Origin: Bacteroidota bacterium
GTDB lineage: Bacteria > Bacteroidota > Bacteroidia > SXHM01
Length of the DNA stretch: 10,405 nt
NCBI GenBank assembly: GCA_005773695.1
Contig: SXHM01000299.1
Span: forward strand, 1-10,405
Direction: 5' to 3'
Below are positions 1 to 8,800 of this stretch, piece by piece; position 1 is the stretch's first letter; each line of letters starts with the position of its first letter. A model generated the notes under the pieces. The model was not told the DNA's origin. It ran no database searches and saw nothing but the letters and a program-made list of their open reading frames with translations. The translations under genes and the position numbers were made by a program.

Positions 1-1047
1 AAGTCCGCTCAGGTCTTGGGTGGTTGCTCCTCCCGGTGACCATGCATAGGTAAAGCCCGGAGTTCCTCCGCTTACAGAAAGGTCAATAGCTCCGCTGTTG
101 GTTTGTCCGCACTGAACCTCCGTTAAAGAAGCAGACCCGGTTAACGATGAATTCTGGGGAACCGAAACTGTTTCGGTACTTGTGCAACCCTGACCATCAT
201 TAATGGTTACATCATATTCTCCTGTAGCTAAATTGCTGATAGAACTTGTTGTTGCCTGATTTTCCCACAAATAAGTATACGTTCCTGAACCACCCGAAAC
301 CGAAACCGAAGCCGAACCATTACTTTGGTTACAGCTTGCTGCCGTTGCCGAAGGTGTAACACTAAGCGCGGTTGAACTGCCAACCGAAATGGTGCCGCTT
401 GCTGTGCAGCCTCCCGCACCGGTTACGGTAACAGTGTAGTTGCCACTGGCAAGGTTAGACACCGAAGCTGTCGTTGCTCCTCCCGGTGACCATTCATACG
501 TATATGGCCCTGTTCCTGCTGTAATACTTGTTGATACTGTTCCGTTGCTGTTGCCGCAGGTAGTATTTGTTGAGTTGTTGGAGAGGATTATGGCATTGGT
601 TGAAGAAACAGTTACCGTAGCGGTTGAAGTACAATTGTTGGCTCCGTTAACAGTTACTGTGTAATCTCCTGCTGCAACATTAGAGATAGCACTGGTTGTA
701 GCTCCTCCCGGTGACCATGAGTAAGTGAAAGGACCCGTTCCGGCAGTAATGGAAACCGAAGCCCCGCCATTTGAGTTTCCGCAGGTTGCTTGTGTTGAGG
801 AAGAAGATAAGGTTATACCTCCGCTCTCCGCAACTGAAACAGAAGCTGTTTCGGTACAGGCCCCTCCCTGACTGGTAACGGTAACTGTATAGTTGCCTCC
901 TGCCACGTTAGAGATAGAAGCTGAAGTAGCTCCACCCGGTGACCATGAATAGGTGTAAGGTCCTGAACCGGCAGTAATGCTTACCGAAGCACCACCATTT
1001 GTATTTCCGCAGGTGGCAGCTGTAGTTGAGGTTGATAAAGTAAGTGT
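1..1047 (-). repeat. Tandem SprB repeat array, four full units and one partial, about 225-bp period
   Basis: Five consecutive SprB-type modules lie in frame within the large secreted protein, at about 817-1047, 595-816, 370-594, 148-369 and 1-147 (cut). Each follows the plan C-G-N-x-N-G-x-A-x-V, then GPYTYxWSPGGAT, then a YTVTV strand and a late Cys. The marker Trp codons start at 943, 715, 490, 265 and 40, giving spacings of 228, 225, 225 and 225 bp. The 12-mer cccggtgaccat occurs at 32, 482, 707 and 935, so similarity persists at DNA level. The unit at 148-369 is divergent and lacks it. SprB repeats are known from the Flavobacterium gliding adhesin SprB. The exact adhesive role here is inferred. 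Confidence 0.9.
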
Positions 1048-3390
1048 GCAGGTTTGTGAGCAGTTAGACAACGAACCTGAACTGTTAATGGTTATTGTAT
1101 TTCCATGATTATCGGTAACACGAACCGGGTAAGCAGCAGGTGCGGCAGAGGTGGTGGCTGCTGTGCCTCCGAATGCTGCAAAACCCGAAGTAGTAGTAGC
1201 ACACCCCGGAGGGAAGTTGCAACCCAGAAAGCACCCGCTGCAATCCTGGATTTGTTGGGTGTCTTCCCAGGTAAATGGACCTACACCCGTGTTGGCGGTT
1301 AGCGTTCCATTTGATTCAAGACAAATATCAAGCGCAACACAAGTGAGCACCGTAATGTTTATGGCACCACTTCCGCAACCCAGAGTGTTGGTGATGGTAT
1401 GAGTTCCTGCGCCAGCAGTTGCAGGATTAAATACTCCGTTACCTGATATACCGGGACCACTCCAAGTGCCTGAAGTTCCGGATGGAGTTAAGGTAACCGT
1501 TGGGTCATCACTGCAAAAAGGACCTGCCGAGCAGATGTTGGCATCACAGCATTCCAAGGTTATAGGTGCAGCTGCCGACATGGCAAAAGATTGAACATAG
1601 CCTGTGCGTGAGGTAGAGTTCTGGTCTCCTGTTGCACCGCAAACAATTACATTCCCGTTTGTGCCTACTGCAACATCATACACTGCAAAAGATGTTGCTG
1701 AGGAAGAAAGTTGTGTAAGATTAGCATCGTATTTATAGACACCATTTGCTGAACCGACATAAACGTTTCCGCTGGCATCAATATCTAATCCGTTGTTGTG
1801 AGGTTGATTGAAGCCAAGCGTTGCTGTGCTCCCACCGCCCGGAATTGTAGCAGAGGAAATAATAGCACCGTCAATCAATGAACGTTTGTGAACGGTTGTT
1901 CCGTTGTGGGTATAAACAAAGTTGGCGTTTGCCTTAATGGCTTTAATGCCTGAGTTGCCATTGTTAGGTCGGTAGTTCTCCGATTTGTAACTAAAGGCAT
2001 ATCCGTGATTTTTTCCAAAGATTACATCGTTCCCATTAGGACAAGCGCTGAGGTTATCGTCAATGGCTCCTATAGTATCTAAGGTTAGATAATAGTAGCG
2101 CGCATTTTTAGAGGAGGTAATGGAACGTACTTCTGAAATATCATTGATTGGAAAACCTGGCCTGTTGCTTCCAACAGCCTGTGATGTTATCACGTTTCCG
2201 TTGTTGGTATTGATATCAAAAATAATCCCATTGGCTGTTGATGGCGGAAAAAATCCTGTTGATGTTCCTCCTACAATTAACTTAGTTTGATCGCAATTAA
2301 AAGCAATGCACCAGTATTCGTCAAAAGCACCACCGCCAGCATTCCATGTTAAACCACCATTCGCATTTACTTTCCGGATATTTGCTGTTGAACCGGAGGT
2401 AACGTATGTGTTACCCGCAAGGTCGGTTGCCATAGTGCCCAACCAGTAGTTGGCGGTATCATAAGTAGTGTTGTATGTCCATGTGGTTGCACCTGTAGTT
2501 GGATCAAATTTGCGTAGTTGCATAGGCATATCACCTCCTATTGCATAAACGTTACCTGCACCATCTACATCAACTTCCCACATTCCGTTTGAGTTTCCGA
2601 ACGCAGGTGTTTGAACCCAAGGGTCAACTATAACGGTTTTGGTGTTGTCGTAATTTCCGAGTTCAAACGAAACAGTATTTCCGTTACGAATAAAGCGAGA
2701 AGAAATTGCAATATCATTTTCAGCATAAAACGTTTGTGGTGCATGGTCAACCATATCACCGAATTTAGTGTCAATGAAAATTTCGCCTGAATTGGTGAAC
2801 GTTAATTTTTCGCCATCAGCATACTTCATTTTCACATGACTGACATCTGCTCCCGGATGCAGAATAAGTGCATATTTTATTCCGTCTTGCGGGTGAAAAA
2901 CATACTCCACATCAATGTTTGGATACAGGTTTTTATACACTAGTTTTTTGTATCCGCGGATACGGGTAATGTCATAGTATTCCTTTTCATTCTTCATCAT
3001 TTCATAGGTGTAGTAATCAGGATTTAGTTCTTCGGCAACTAATTCTGCATTTGGGTTTGCACCCTCCCAAACCATGTTCACTAAATCGCTTTCAAAAAAG
3101 ATGCGAGGCTGTGTTTCATCACCATCTCTGCGGTTTTTGTTTTTCTCCTTGCGGTCGAATTTATAAGTCAATCCTTTTTGACTGAAATAGATTTGCACCG
3201 AACCGTTGTCAACCGCATAAAGAATTTTAGATTCCACACTTTTTAAACGCTGCTCAAACTGTCCTTTGTTTTCAATAAAGGCTTTTGATGTTTCAAACTT
3301 TACTGACCATGAGGGTGTGCTTAGTTGGGCAAAAGTAGTTGTAAGAAACAATAAACAAAATGCAAGAATAAGGGTAATTGAATTTTTCAT
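1..3390 (-). CDS. Giant secreted adhesin-like protein, DUF7948-like domain + beta-propeller + SprB repeats (C-terminus beyond window)
   Basis: Reading from the ATG at 3390, the frame stays open for 1130 codons to base 1, so the 3' end is missing. I checked the frame triplet by triplet and found no stop. Residues 1-21 are a signal peptide (KNS, hydrophobic core, TTFA|Q). Residues 38-254 start with FIENKGQFEQR and continue with ILYAVDNGSVQIYF, the look of the Bacteroidota DUF7948 domain. Residues 255-615 (from VDPWVQ) contain repeated D-x-x-GN-V/T-Y blades such as DGAGNVYAIGG and DASGNVYVGS, suggesting a beta-propeller. Residues 626-685 form an Ig-like module (GTWSGPGISGNGVFNP). A Cys-rich stretch at 717-730 follows, then SprB repeats from about residue 782. 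Secretion and a surface role in adhesion or gliding are inferred. A T9SS sorting domain is expected at the missing C-terminus. The upstream gene ends 24 bp before this start, so both are probably co-transcribed. No Shine-Dalgarno sequence precedes the start, as is normal in this phylum. Confidence 0.9.
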   Translation of the reverse strand, partial: MKNSITLILAFCLLFLTTTFAQLSTPSWSVKFETSKAFIENKGQFEQRLKSVESKILYAVDNGSVQIYFSQKGLTYKFDRKEKNKNRRDGDETQPRIFFESDLVNMVWEGANPNAELVAEELNPDYYTYEMMKNEKEYYDITRIRGYKKLVYKNLYPNIDVEYVFHPQDGIKYALILHPGADVSHVKMKYADGEKLTFTNSGEIFIDTKFGDMVDHAPQTFYAENDIAISSRFIRNGNTVSFELGNYDNTKTVIVDPWVQTPAFGNSNGMWEVDVDGAGNVYAIGGDMPMQLRKFDPTTGATTWTYNTTYDTANYWLGTMATDLAGNTYVTSGSTANIRKVNANGGLTWNAGGGAFDEYWCIAFNCDQTKLIVGGTSTGFFPPSTANGIIFDINTNNGNVITSQAVGSNRPGFPINDISEVRSITSSKNARYYYLTLDTIGAIDDNLSACPNGNDVIFGKNHGYAFSYKSENYRPNNGNSGIKAIKANANFVYTHNGTTVHKRSLIDGAIISSATIPGGGSTATLGFNQPHNNGLDIDASGNVYVGSANGVYKYDANLTQLSSSATSFAVYDVAVGTNGNVIVCGATGDQNSTSRTGYVQSFAMSAAAPITLECCDANICSAGPFCSDDPTVTLTPSGTSGTWSGPGISGNGVFNPATAGAGTHTITNTLGCGSGAINITVLTCVALDICLESNGTLTANTGVGPFTWEDTQQIQDCSGCFLGCNFPPGCATTTSGFAAFGGTAATTSAAPAAYPVRVTDNHGNTITINSSGSLSNCSQTCTLTLSTSTTAATCGNTNGGASVSITAGSGPYTYSWSPGGATSASISNVAGGNYTVTVTSQGGACTETASVSVAESGGITLSSSSTQATCGNSNGGASVSITAGTGPFTYSWSPGGATTSAISNVAAGDYTVTVNGANNCTSTATVTVSSTNAIILSNNSTNTTCGNSNGTVSTSITAGTGPYTYEWSPGGATTASVSNLASGNYTVTVTGAGGCTASGTISVGSSTALSVTPSATAASCNQSNGSASVSVSGGSGTYTYLWENQATTSSISNLATGEYDVTINDGQGCTSTETVSVPQNSSLTGSASLTEVQCGQTNSGAIDLSVSGGTPGFTYAWSPGGATTQDLSGL

Positions 3391-3414
3391 TGGTATTTAT
3401 AGTATTGAGATAGT

Positions 3415-5322
3415 TTACTTAATGATTACTTTAATGTATTGTTGCTCTGCACCTGCTGAAGCCTTCACAACATAAATTCCTTCCGCAAAGTCTATAACAG
3501 AAATACTGCATTTTGTTTCGGTTGTTTTTTCGGGTTTAGCAAAATTCCAAACCACACGCCCTGTAATATCCAGCAATTTTATTTCTGTTGCTTCAGAACT
3601 GCGGAGAGTTATGAGTACATTCAGATCTTCGTTGGCAGGATTTGGGTAAACCAATACATTTTCAAGCAAGGCATTTTCAAGAATATTATCGGGGTTATAG
3701 GTGGCTTCAATGATGTTGGAGGTATCGATACAGCTTCCTCCTCCTGTTGCCACTACATAATAGTTTCCGCTCTGTGTAATATTATAGGTTTGTTGTGTTG
3801 CGCCTGCAATTTGATTGCCATTAAAATACCACTGATAGTTGGGTGATGTAGTTGCATATAGCGTATTATTTTGTTGCGAAATGTTAACGTTAAAATTTCC
3901 TGTTCCGCTTTCCACCACTCCTGTTAGTGTTTCTGTACAGCCGAAAAAATCGGTTACTTCAACAGTATAGATTCCCGGAGCGAGGTTGTAAATTCCGGCA
4001 GTTGTTCCACCGTTGCTCCATAAATAGGCTGTTGGCGGAAATGGGAATGTTCCGCCAGCCTGCACAAATAAAGATCCGTTTCCTGCTCCTGCACATGATT
4101 CATCAGTTGCTATAATAGTATACTCAGAACCAAAAATTGAAGTCAGTTCTGTTGAATCGGTCAACATGCAACCATCTGCATCAGTAACCACTACGCTGTA
4201 AACTCCTCCTGTAACCGAATCTAAATCTTCGGTTGTATCACCTGTTGACCACAGAAAAGTGTAAGGTGCTGTTCCGCCTGCTACATCAATATCCACTTCC
4301 CCATCGGGAGAAGAAGCACACTGTAAAAAAACTGGACTGAACGTTACTGCAAGTGATGAATTTTGTCCTACAAAAACATCAACTGAACGTGAGCAGCCGG
4401 GACCATCACCTACTGTTACCTCATATAATCCATAACCAACACCTGCAAGAGTTTCAGTAGTTGCTCCGGTTTCCCACAGATATGTATAATTACCGGAACC
4501 ATTTTCTACAGTTACCGCAGCTTCACCGTTATTGGTGTTGCAATCTGCAACAGTGCTGGCATTAGTAAATTCTATATTACATGGAACAGGACAGGTTGCC
4601 TCTGTAAATACTTCCACATCATCAATAAAATAATAAGCTCCGGGCATTGGAAGTACGGGCGGAACTTGATTAGGGTCGACAGGTGCGCCTGCGCCAATTG
4701 TAGTTGTTCCCTGCACTTTAAAATTACCAATAGTAATGTATGAATAGGATTGGTCGGCAACAAATTCACCATATACTTCCTGCCAACCAAGGTAGTTTGT
4801 AATAATAGTATCAACCATTACCTGTGCAGGAAATGAAAGCGGTAATGAACCCGGACCCGAAACAGGTTGAGTAGAAAAATAAGCACCTATTCCATCAGTA
4901 GAATTTGTGCTTTGGTCTGAAAGCGAAATATAAAAACGTACACAGTAACGAATGCCAACTGATAAGGGTTGTGTAAGCGGAGCCTGAATATATTCCCTAT
5001 AATCACCATCCGTAGGGCCGTCAATGCTGAAAAAACCGCCATAAGCAGCACCTGTTCTTGCTTCTTGATTTCCAAGTAGATTGGCAGGAACTCCAACGGG
5101 TGGGCTTTGCAATGGAATCGGGCTTACACAACACTCGTTAAAATAATCGCTTGTGCCTTGGTGACCAGGAGGCTGAACCCATGGAACTGCATAAAACATC
5201 TGACTGGATGAATTAGGGCAGGTTATAAAATCTTCAAAGCTGGGGTTTGGAACAAGGTTTTGTGAGTTGACAGTTGCTGTAAATAGTAGACAGAAAAAAA
5301 CAGAGAGCAAAAATTTATTCAT
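3415..5322 (-). CDS. Secreted SprB-repeat protein with T9SS type A sorting domain
   Basis: This is a complete 635-residue protein. Residues 1-20 are a signal peptide ending ATVNS|Q. Residues 22-245 begin NLVPNPSFEDF and include W, DYFNECC and REYIQAPL motifs. This is the galactose-binding-like jelly-roll type often found at the N-terminus of Bacteroidota surface proteins. Three SprB modules follow (about 248-470), then an Ig-like segment (about 471-545, with NYQWYFNGNQIAGAT). The C-terminus (about 555-635) is a T9SS type A sorting domain: VLVYPNPANEDLNV, then IKLLDITGRVVW, FAEGIYVVKA and final KVIIK. The protein should therefore cross the inner membrane by Sec and the outer membrane by T9SS, then be anchored or released after the tail is removed. 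No enzymatic motif is seen, so a structural or adhesive role is likely. It is the first gene of the unit, 24 bp upstream of the giant adhesin-like gene, and lies behind a strong terminator that isolates it from the kinase operon. Confidence 0.93.
   Translation of the reverse strand: MNKFLLSVFFCLLFTATVNSQNLVPNPSFEDFITCPNSSSQMFYAVPWVQPPGHQGTSDYFNECCVSPIPLQSPPVGVPANLLGNQEARTGAAYGGFFSIDGPTDGDYREYIQAPLTQPLSVGIRYCVRFYISLSDQSTNSTDGIGAYFSTQPVSGPGSLPLSFPAQVMVDTIITNYLGWQEVYGEFVADQSYSYITIGNFKVQGTTTIGAGAPVDPNQVPPVLPMPGAYYFIDDVEVFTEATCPVPCNIEFTNASTVADCNTNNGEAAVTVENGSGNYTYLWETGATTETLAGVGYGLYEVTVGDGPGCSRSVDVFVGQNSSLAVTFSPVFLQCASSPDGEVDIDVAGGTAPYTFLWSTGDTTEDLDSVTGGVYSVVVTDADGCMLTDSTELTSIFGSEYTIIATDESCAGAGNGSLFVQAGGTFPFPPTAYLWSNGGTTAGIYNLAPGIYTVEVTDFFGCTETLTGVVESGTGNFNVNISQQNNTLYATTSPNYQWYFNGNQIAGATQQTYNITQSGNYYVVATGGGSCIDTSNIIEATYNPDNILENALLENVLVYPNPANEDLNVLITLRSSEATEIKLLDITGRVVWNFAKPEKTTETKCSISVIDFAEGIYVVKASAGAEQQYIKVIIK
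3909..4577 (-). repeat. Three SprB modules inside the T9SS-exported protein
   Basis: Three in-frame modules share the core YLW-S/E-x-G-x-TT, a Y-x-V-x-V strand and a following C. The marker Trp codons start at 4474, 4249 and 4018, spaced 225 and 231 bp, the same module length as the array in the neighbouring gene. The copies have diverged more from each other than those of the neighbour. The first copy most resembles the divergent fourth copy of the neighbour: both contain GSG-x-YTYLWE and end in QNSSL. Confidence 0.85.
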
Positions 5323-5345
5323 TAAATAATGATTTGTTAATGAAG

Positions 5346-5371
5346 CGAATGTATAAATTATTATTTGCCAA
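5346..5371 (-). promoter_or_regulatory. Possible Bacteroidota-type promoter for the secreted-protein unit
   Basis: On the minus strand, TTG (5371-5369) is followed after 15 nt by TACATTCG (5353-5346), one mismatch from the -7 consensus TAnnTTTG. The spacing is a little short against the 17-23 nt usually described. It lies between the terminator at 5401-5446 and the start codon at 5322, where a promoter for this unit is expected. The predicted leader is about 15-20 nt. The motif match alone is weak. Confidence 0.3.
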
Positions 5372-5400
5372 AACCTAATATTTAACGAATTTTAATGGGG

Positions 5401-5446
5401 TAAAATAAAGAACCCCATCCAAATCTGGATGGGGTTCTTTATTTTA
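5401..5446 (-). terminator. Strong intrinsic terminator after the kinase operon
   Basis: A perfect 20-bp inverted repeat (5401-5420 with 5427-5446) encloses a 6-nt loop, AAATCT. The loop-proximal part of the stem is GC-rich (ACCCCATCC / GGATGGGGT) and the base is A/T-rich, giving a U-rich end (TTCTTTATTTTA) on either strand. It begins 15 bp after the stop of the kinase gene on the minus strand, so it should end the DUF4175-kinase transcript and insulate the next minus-strand unit. The symmetry means it could also stop plus-strand (antisense) transcription. Confidence 0.9.
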
Positions 5447-5460
5447 GGAATATAATGTTC

Positions 5461-5874
5461 TTATGCGTGCTGGGCCAGTTTAAACGAAAGTTCAACCACC
5501 CTTCCGTTGTCATCAAAGGTTACTCCGTCAGATAGTTGTTTCATCAAAAACACACCGCGTCCGTTTACTTTTTCCAGATTTTCAGGGGAGGTTGGGTCAG
5601 GTATATTTTCAAAGTCAAAGCCGGCTCCCTGATCGGTAATGCGGAATGTAATAGAATGGTCATCATTTTCGGTAAATACAAACAACACCGTTTTGTTAGG
5701 GTCTTGTTTGTTTCCATGATTGATAGCATTGTTTACTGCTTCGGTTACAGCAATCAGAATATTCCCATAGTAATCTTCATCAAGATGCATTTCTGCGCTT
5801 ATTTCATCTATGAGCGCTTCAACAAGATGCAGGCTTTCGGAAGTAGAAGGGAATGTCAGATTCTTTTGTTTCAT
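5461..5874 (-). CDS. RsbW/SpoIIAB-type ATP-binding protein (putative anti-sigma factor serine kinase)
   Basis: A 137-residue stand-alone GHKL ATPase domain (HATPase_c_2 type), the usual length for RsbW/SpoIIAB proteins. The N box is EAVNNAINHGN at residues 45-55, where Glu45 would be the catalytic base and Asn49 the Mg ligand by analogy with SpoIIAB. The G1 box is DQGAGFD at 81-87, and the G2 loop is NGRGVFLM at 104-111. All ATP-binding motifs are intact. There is no signal peptide or membrane segment, so it is cytoplasmic. Family members phosphorylate an anti-sigma antagonist (STAS) protein and bind a sigma factor, countered by a PP2C phosphatase. No such partner is encoded in this window, so the target is unknown. 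It lies 14 bp downstream of the DUF4175-like gene on the same strand and ahead of a strong terminator, so the two should be co-expressed. From memory, this pairing recurs in Bacteroidota, often followed by ybeY and mnmG, which are absent here. Confidence 0.9.
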   Translation of the reverse strand: MKQKNLTFPSTSESLHLVEALIDEISAEMHLDEDYYGNILIAVTEAVNNAINHGNKQDPNKTVLFVFTENDDHSITFRITDQGAGFDFENIPDPTSPENLEKVNGRGVFLMKQLSDGVTFDDNGRVVELSFKLAQHA

Positions 5875-5888
5875 GCTGAGTAACGATA

Positions 5889-8800
5889 TTATTGATTGGT
5901 ATTGTTAAAATACTCGTTTACCTTATCTCTGTAAAAAGGTTGCAGTGAAGGTGGAACAGTTTTCAACAACTCGGTTTCTTTTAATTTTCGTCTGTTATAC
6001 TCATTAAAAACAGGAGGGTTACTCAATTTCTCATTTTTTCCTTCTTTTGATTCTCTGCGTTCCTCTTCATCACGCTGACGCTCTGCTTTTTCTGCTTCCA
6101 GCAAACGGGTAAGAATTTCTTGTTGTCTGCGCAAGGTTTCAGCAGTTATGCGTTTGTTTACCAAATCGGTTTCTGTCTCTTCCATTAAATCATGAAGTTT
6201 ATCCAGATTGCCCCCCGATCCTTTGCCGTTGCCCTTTTTATCTAATTCGCTGGCAACTTCTTGCAACATTTGGCGGATGGCTTCTTGTTGGGCAGCCATT
6301 TTAGCAAGTCCTTCGCTCATTCCACCTTTACCTTGTGAACCTCCTGGTTTCTCCCCCGGTTTCTCCCCTTTCTTCATTCCTTTTTGCATCTCCTCAATTT
6401 GCTTATTCAATTGCTCCTGCAATGCTTTCATGGTGGCTGCGCTGGGTTTTCCCTGACCTTGTCCGGGCTTGCTGCAAGAGCCTTGTCCGGGTTTGCTTTG
6501 TGCCTGCATCTGTTGCATTTGTTGTACAACTTCACTCAGCATCAGCGCAAGATTATTAATTGAAGTCATGGTCAGTTGTTGGCGGTTTTGGGCCATAGAA
6601 GTCTGACGTTCGGCAAGATTTTCAATGGCAACATCCATATTTTGATTGATATTACGGATTTCGCGGTTAACAATCGTTTGCAATTGAACCACGCGTTTGC
6701 TTAATGCAAAAAGCGAGTCTTCAATTAATTTAGAATCATTTTTCAGTTTTAATTGTTCGCGGGCAATTGAAGTAAAACCCGGGTCATTGCGATTGGTATT
6801 TTTTAATTTACCCATCAGCTTCTCCTGATCAAACGAAAGCGTGAGCAGGTTTTCCAGAATATCGCGCAGTGATTTTATGTCTTCACTTTGTTGTTCCTGT
6901 TGCATCTGCTGTTGCATGGCCTGCATTTTTTGCGACAGGCTTTTCATTTTTTGCGATGCACTTTTCTGAGATTGTGAAGCTTTCTGATTTTTCTGTTCGC
7001 CCAATTCCTCCGAGCTTTTTTCCATATCTTCTTCAATGCCTTTTTCATCTTCGTTGGTATCTTCCATATTATTTGGTTGCTCCAATTCGCTGTTCTTTTT
7101 CTCTAACTCATCAAGGTCTTTTTTCAGGTCTTCAAATTCTTTGTTAAGCTCTTCCTGTTTTTCTTTTTCTTCAGTTGCATCACCTTTTTTCTCCTTCGTT
7201 TCTTCCGAAAGTTTTTCTTCTTCTTCCGCTAATTTGTTCAGCTTTTCAATCGACTCATTCAGCTTTTGTTCAAACTCCAATTGCTTAAAAATCTCCAATT
7301 GTCTGTCCATTTCTTTCGATAAGTCTTCGTTGGTCATTTCCATTTTTTCCAACATCTCACGCGCTTTGTCTTTGTCCATTTTCTCCATCATTTCTTCCAT
7401 CTGTCGGAAGAGTTCCTTCATTTCGGGAGTCATTAATTCGTCAAACATTTTTTCCAATTGCTTTTGTTTTTCCAACAACTCGGGGCTCAACTGGTTAAAT
7501 TCATTTAGCTGATTATTTTTCTTTTTATTCTCCTGCTGAATTTCCTGCATTTCATTCTCCAGTTTCTTCTGTTTGTCAAGCAGACTTTGAATATTCTTGC
7601 GGTCTTCCCAGGTCAGGTTTTTCTTTTCAAACAATTTTTTGTTCAGTTCAGCCACTTCTTTTTGCAGTGCTTTTGCATCCTTGATACTCTGCTCCATATC
7701 CTTTTTCAGTTCGCTCGATTTCTTTTCGTTTTCTTTTGAAAGCTCGCTCAATGTTGGTGCTTTGTATAATTTTTTCTCGCTGCGAGTAGCCTTGCTTCCA
7801 CTCACACCATCATTGTCCCACACCTCAAAATAATACTCAATATTATCTCCCGGCTGAATGTTCAGTGGGTTTACATCCCATGAATAAAAAAACTGGTCGC
7901 TCTGTTTATTTTTGGTGATGAACACATCTTCAGCAAATACCTTTTCTTTCTTTTCTGCATCATCAGAATTAAGAAAACGATAAACGAAATTCAGTTTTTT
8001 AAAACCGTAATCGTCTTTCACCATGCCGCTGAAGTAAACCAGTTTTGAAGAAAGAGAATCCTGCTTTTCTTCCACTTCAATTGCAGGAAAAGCATCGGGT
8101 ATTACAGTCACGTGATACAGAATTGAATCATTGCTTTGCAAAAACTCGTTGGAGACAATAACAGAATATTGTTTGTTTTTAAACAGGCGCGATGAATAGG
8201 AGAAATTATCAGCACTTGCAGCATTTACAGCAAAAGCAGTATCGCCAAAACTCATGCGCAGTTCGCGTGCATCGCGGGTGTTAAAGTTCCATGCTGCTTT
8301 GGTTCCGGCAGGTACAGTAAGGTCGCCTGTATTGTTTACGGTTTCGTCTCTGCGTCCGGTGTAATCAGGATAATCCAACACAATGTTAAAGTTCAGTACC
8401 AAAGGTTTTGGCAGCGCAATCAGCTCATATTCTTTGGAATAAAAACCATCGGCATACAAACGAAAGGGAGTTGTCTTTTGCAGATTTTTTAAAATGTAGC
8501 TGAACCCGACTGTACTTTGTTTATCAAGCCTGTAAAGGTTGTCATCAACTTCCACGAACACTTCGGCAGGAATTTCTTCGCCTTGCATTTTCAGGTTCAG
8601 GGTAAAATCTTCGTGCTGCATGGCGCGTAAATCGTTGTTCTCGATAATGAATTTAAACGGTGCAATCGCTTCAAAATAGGTGTTGTGATTTACCAATCGT
8701 GTTGTGCTTTCGCGCAAAATATTCGGAGCAACAATAACAAGCAGAAGAGCAACCAACACAGGCGGCAACGCATAACGCAAATATTTTTTATTCTCGGATA

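Noticed and set aside
1..1047. Regular direct repeats considered as a CRISPR array or mobile repeat
   Set aside because: The period of 225 bp is in frame, conservation extends across the whole unit, and the translation gives SprB modules. There are no short repeats with unique spacers.
440..1402. Several plus-strand frames of 65-83 codons opposite the SprB array
   Set aside because: The minus frame is open across the whole region and encodes clear repeats. The plus frames are by-products of its repetitive codons.
1..3390. Possible pseudogene or frameshift, because no complete gene can be closed here
   Set aside because: All 1130 codons were read and none is a stop. The lack of a closed frame is due only to the left edge of the window.
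5536..5883. 115-codon plus-strand frame opposite the kinase gene
   Set aside because: The minus-strand frame has complete N, G1 and G2 ATP-binding motifs, so this is an antisense shadow with no recognisable protein features.
7036..7512. 158-codon plus-strand frame rich in Ser and Phe
   Set aside because: It lies opposite the Lys/Glu/Gln-rich coiled coil of the DUF4175-like gene, and Ser/Phe runs are what the complement of such codons yields. It has no domain-like pattern.
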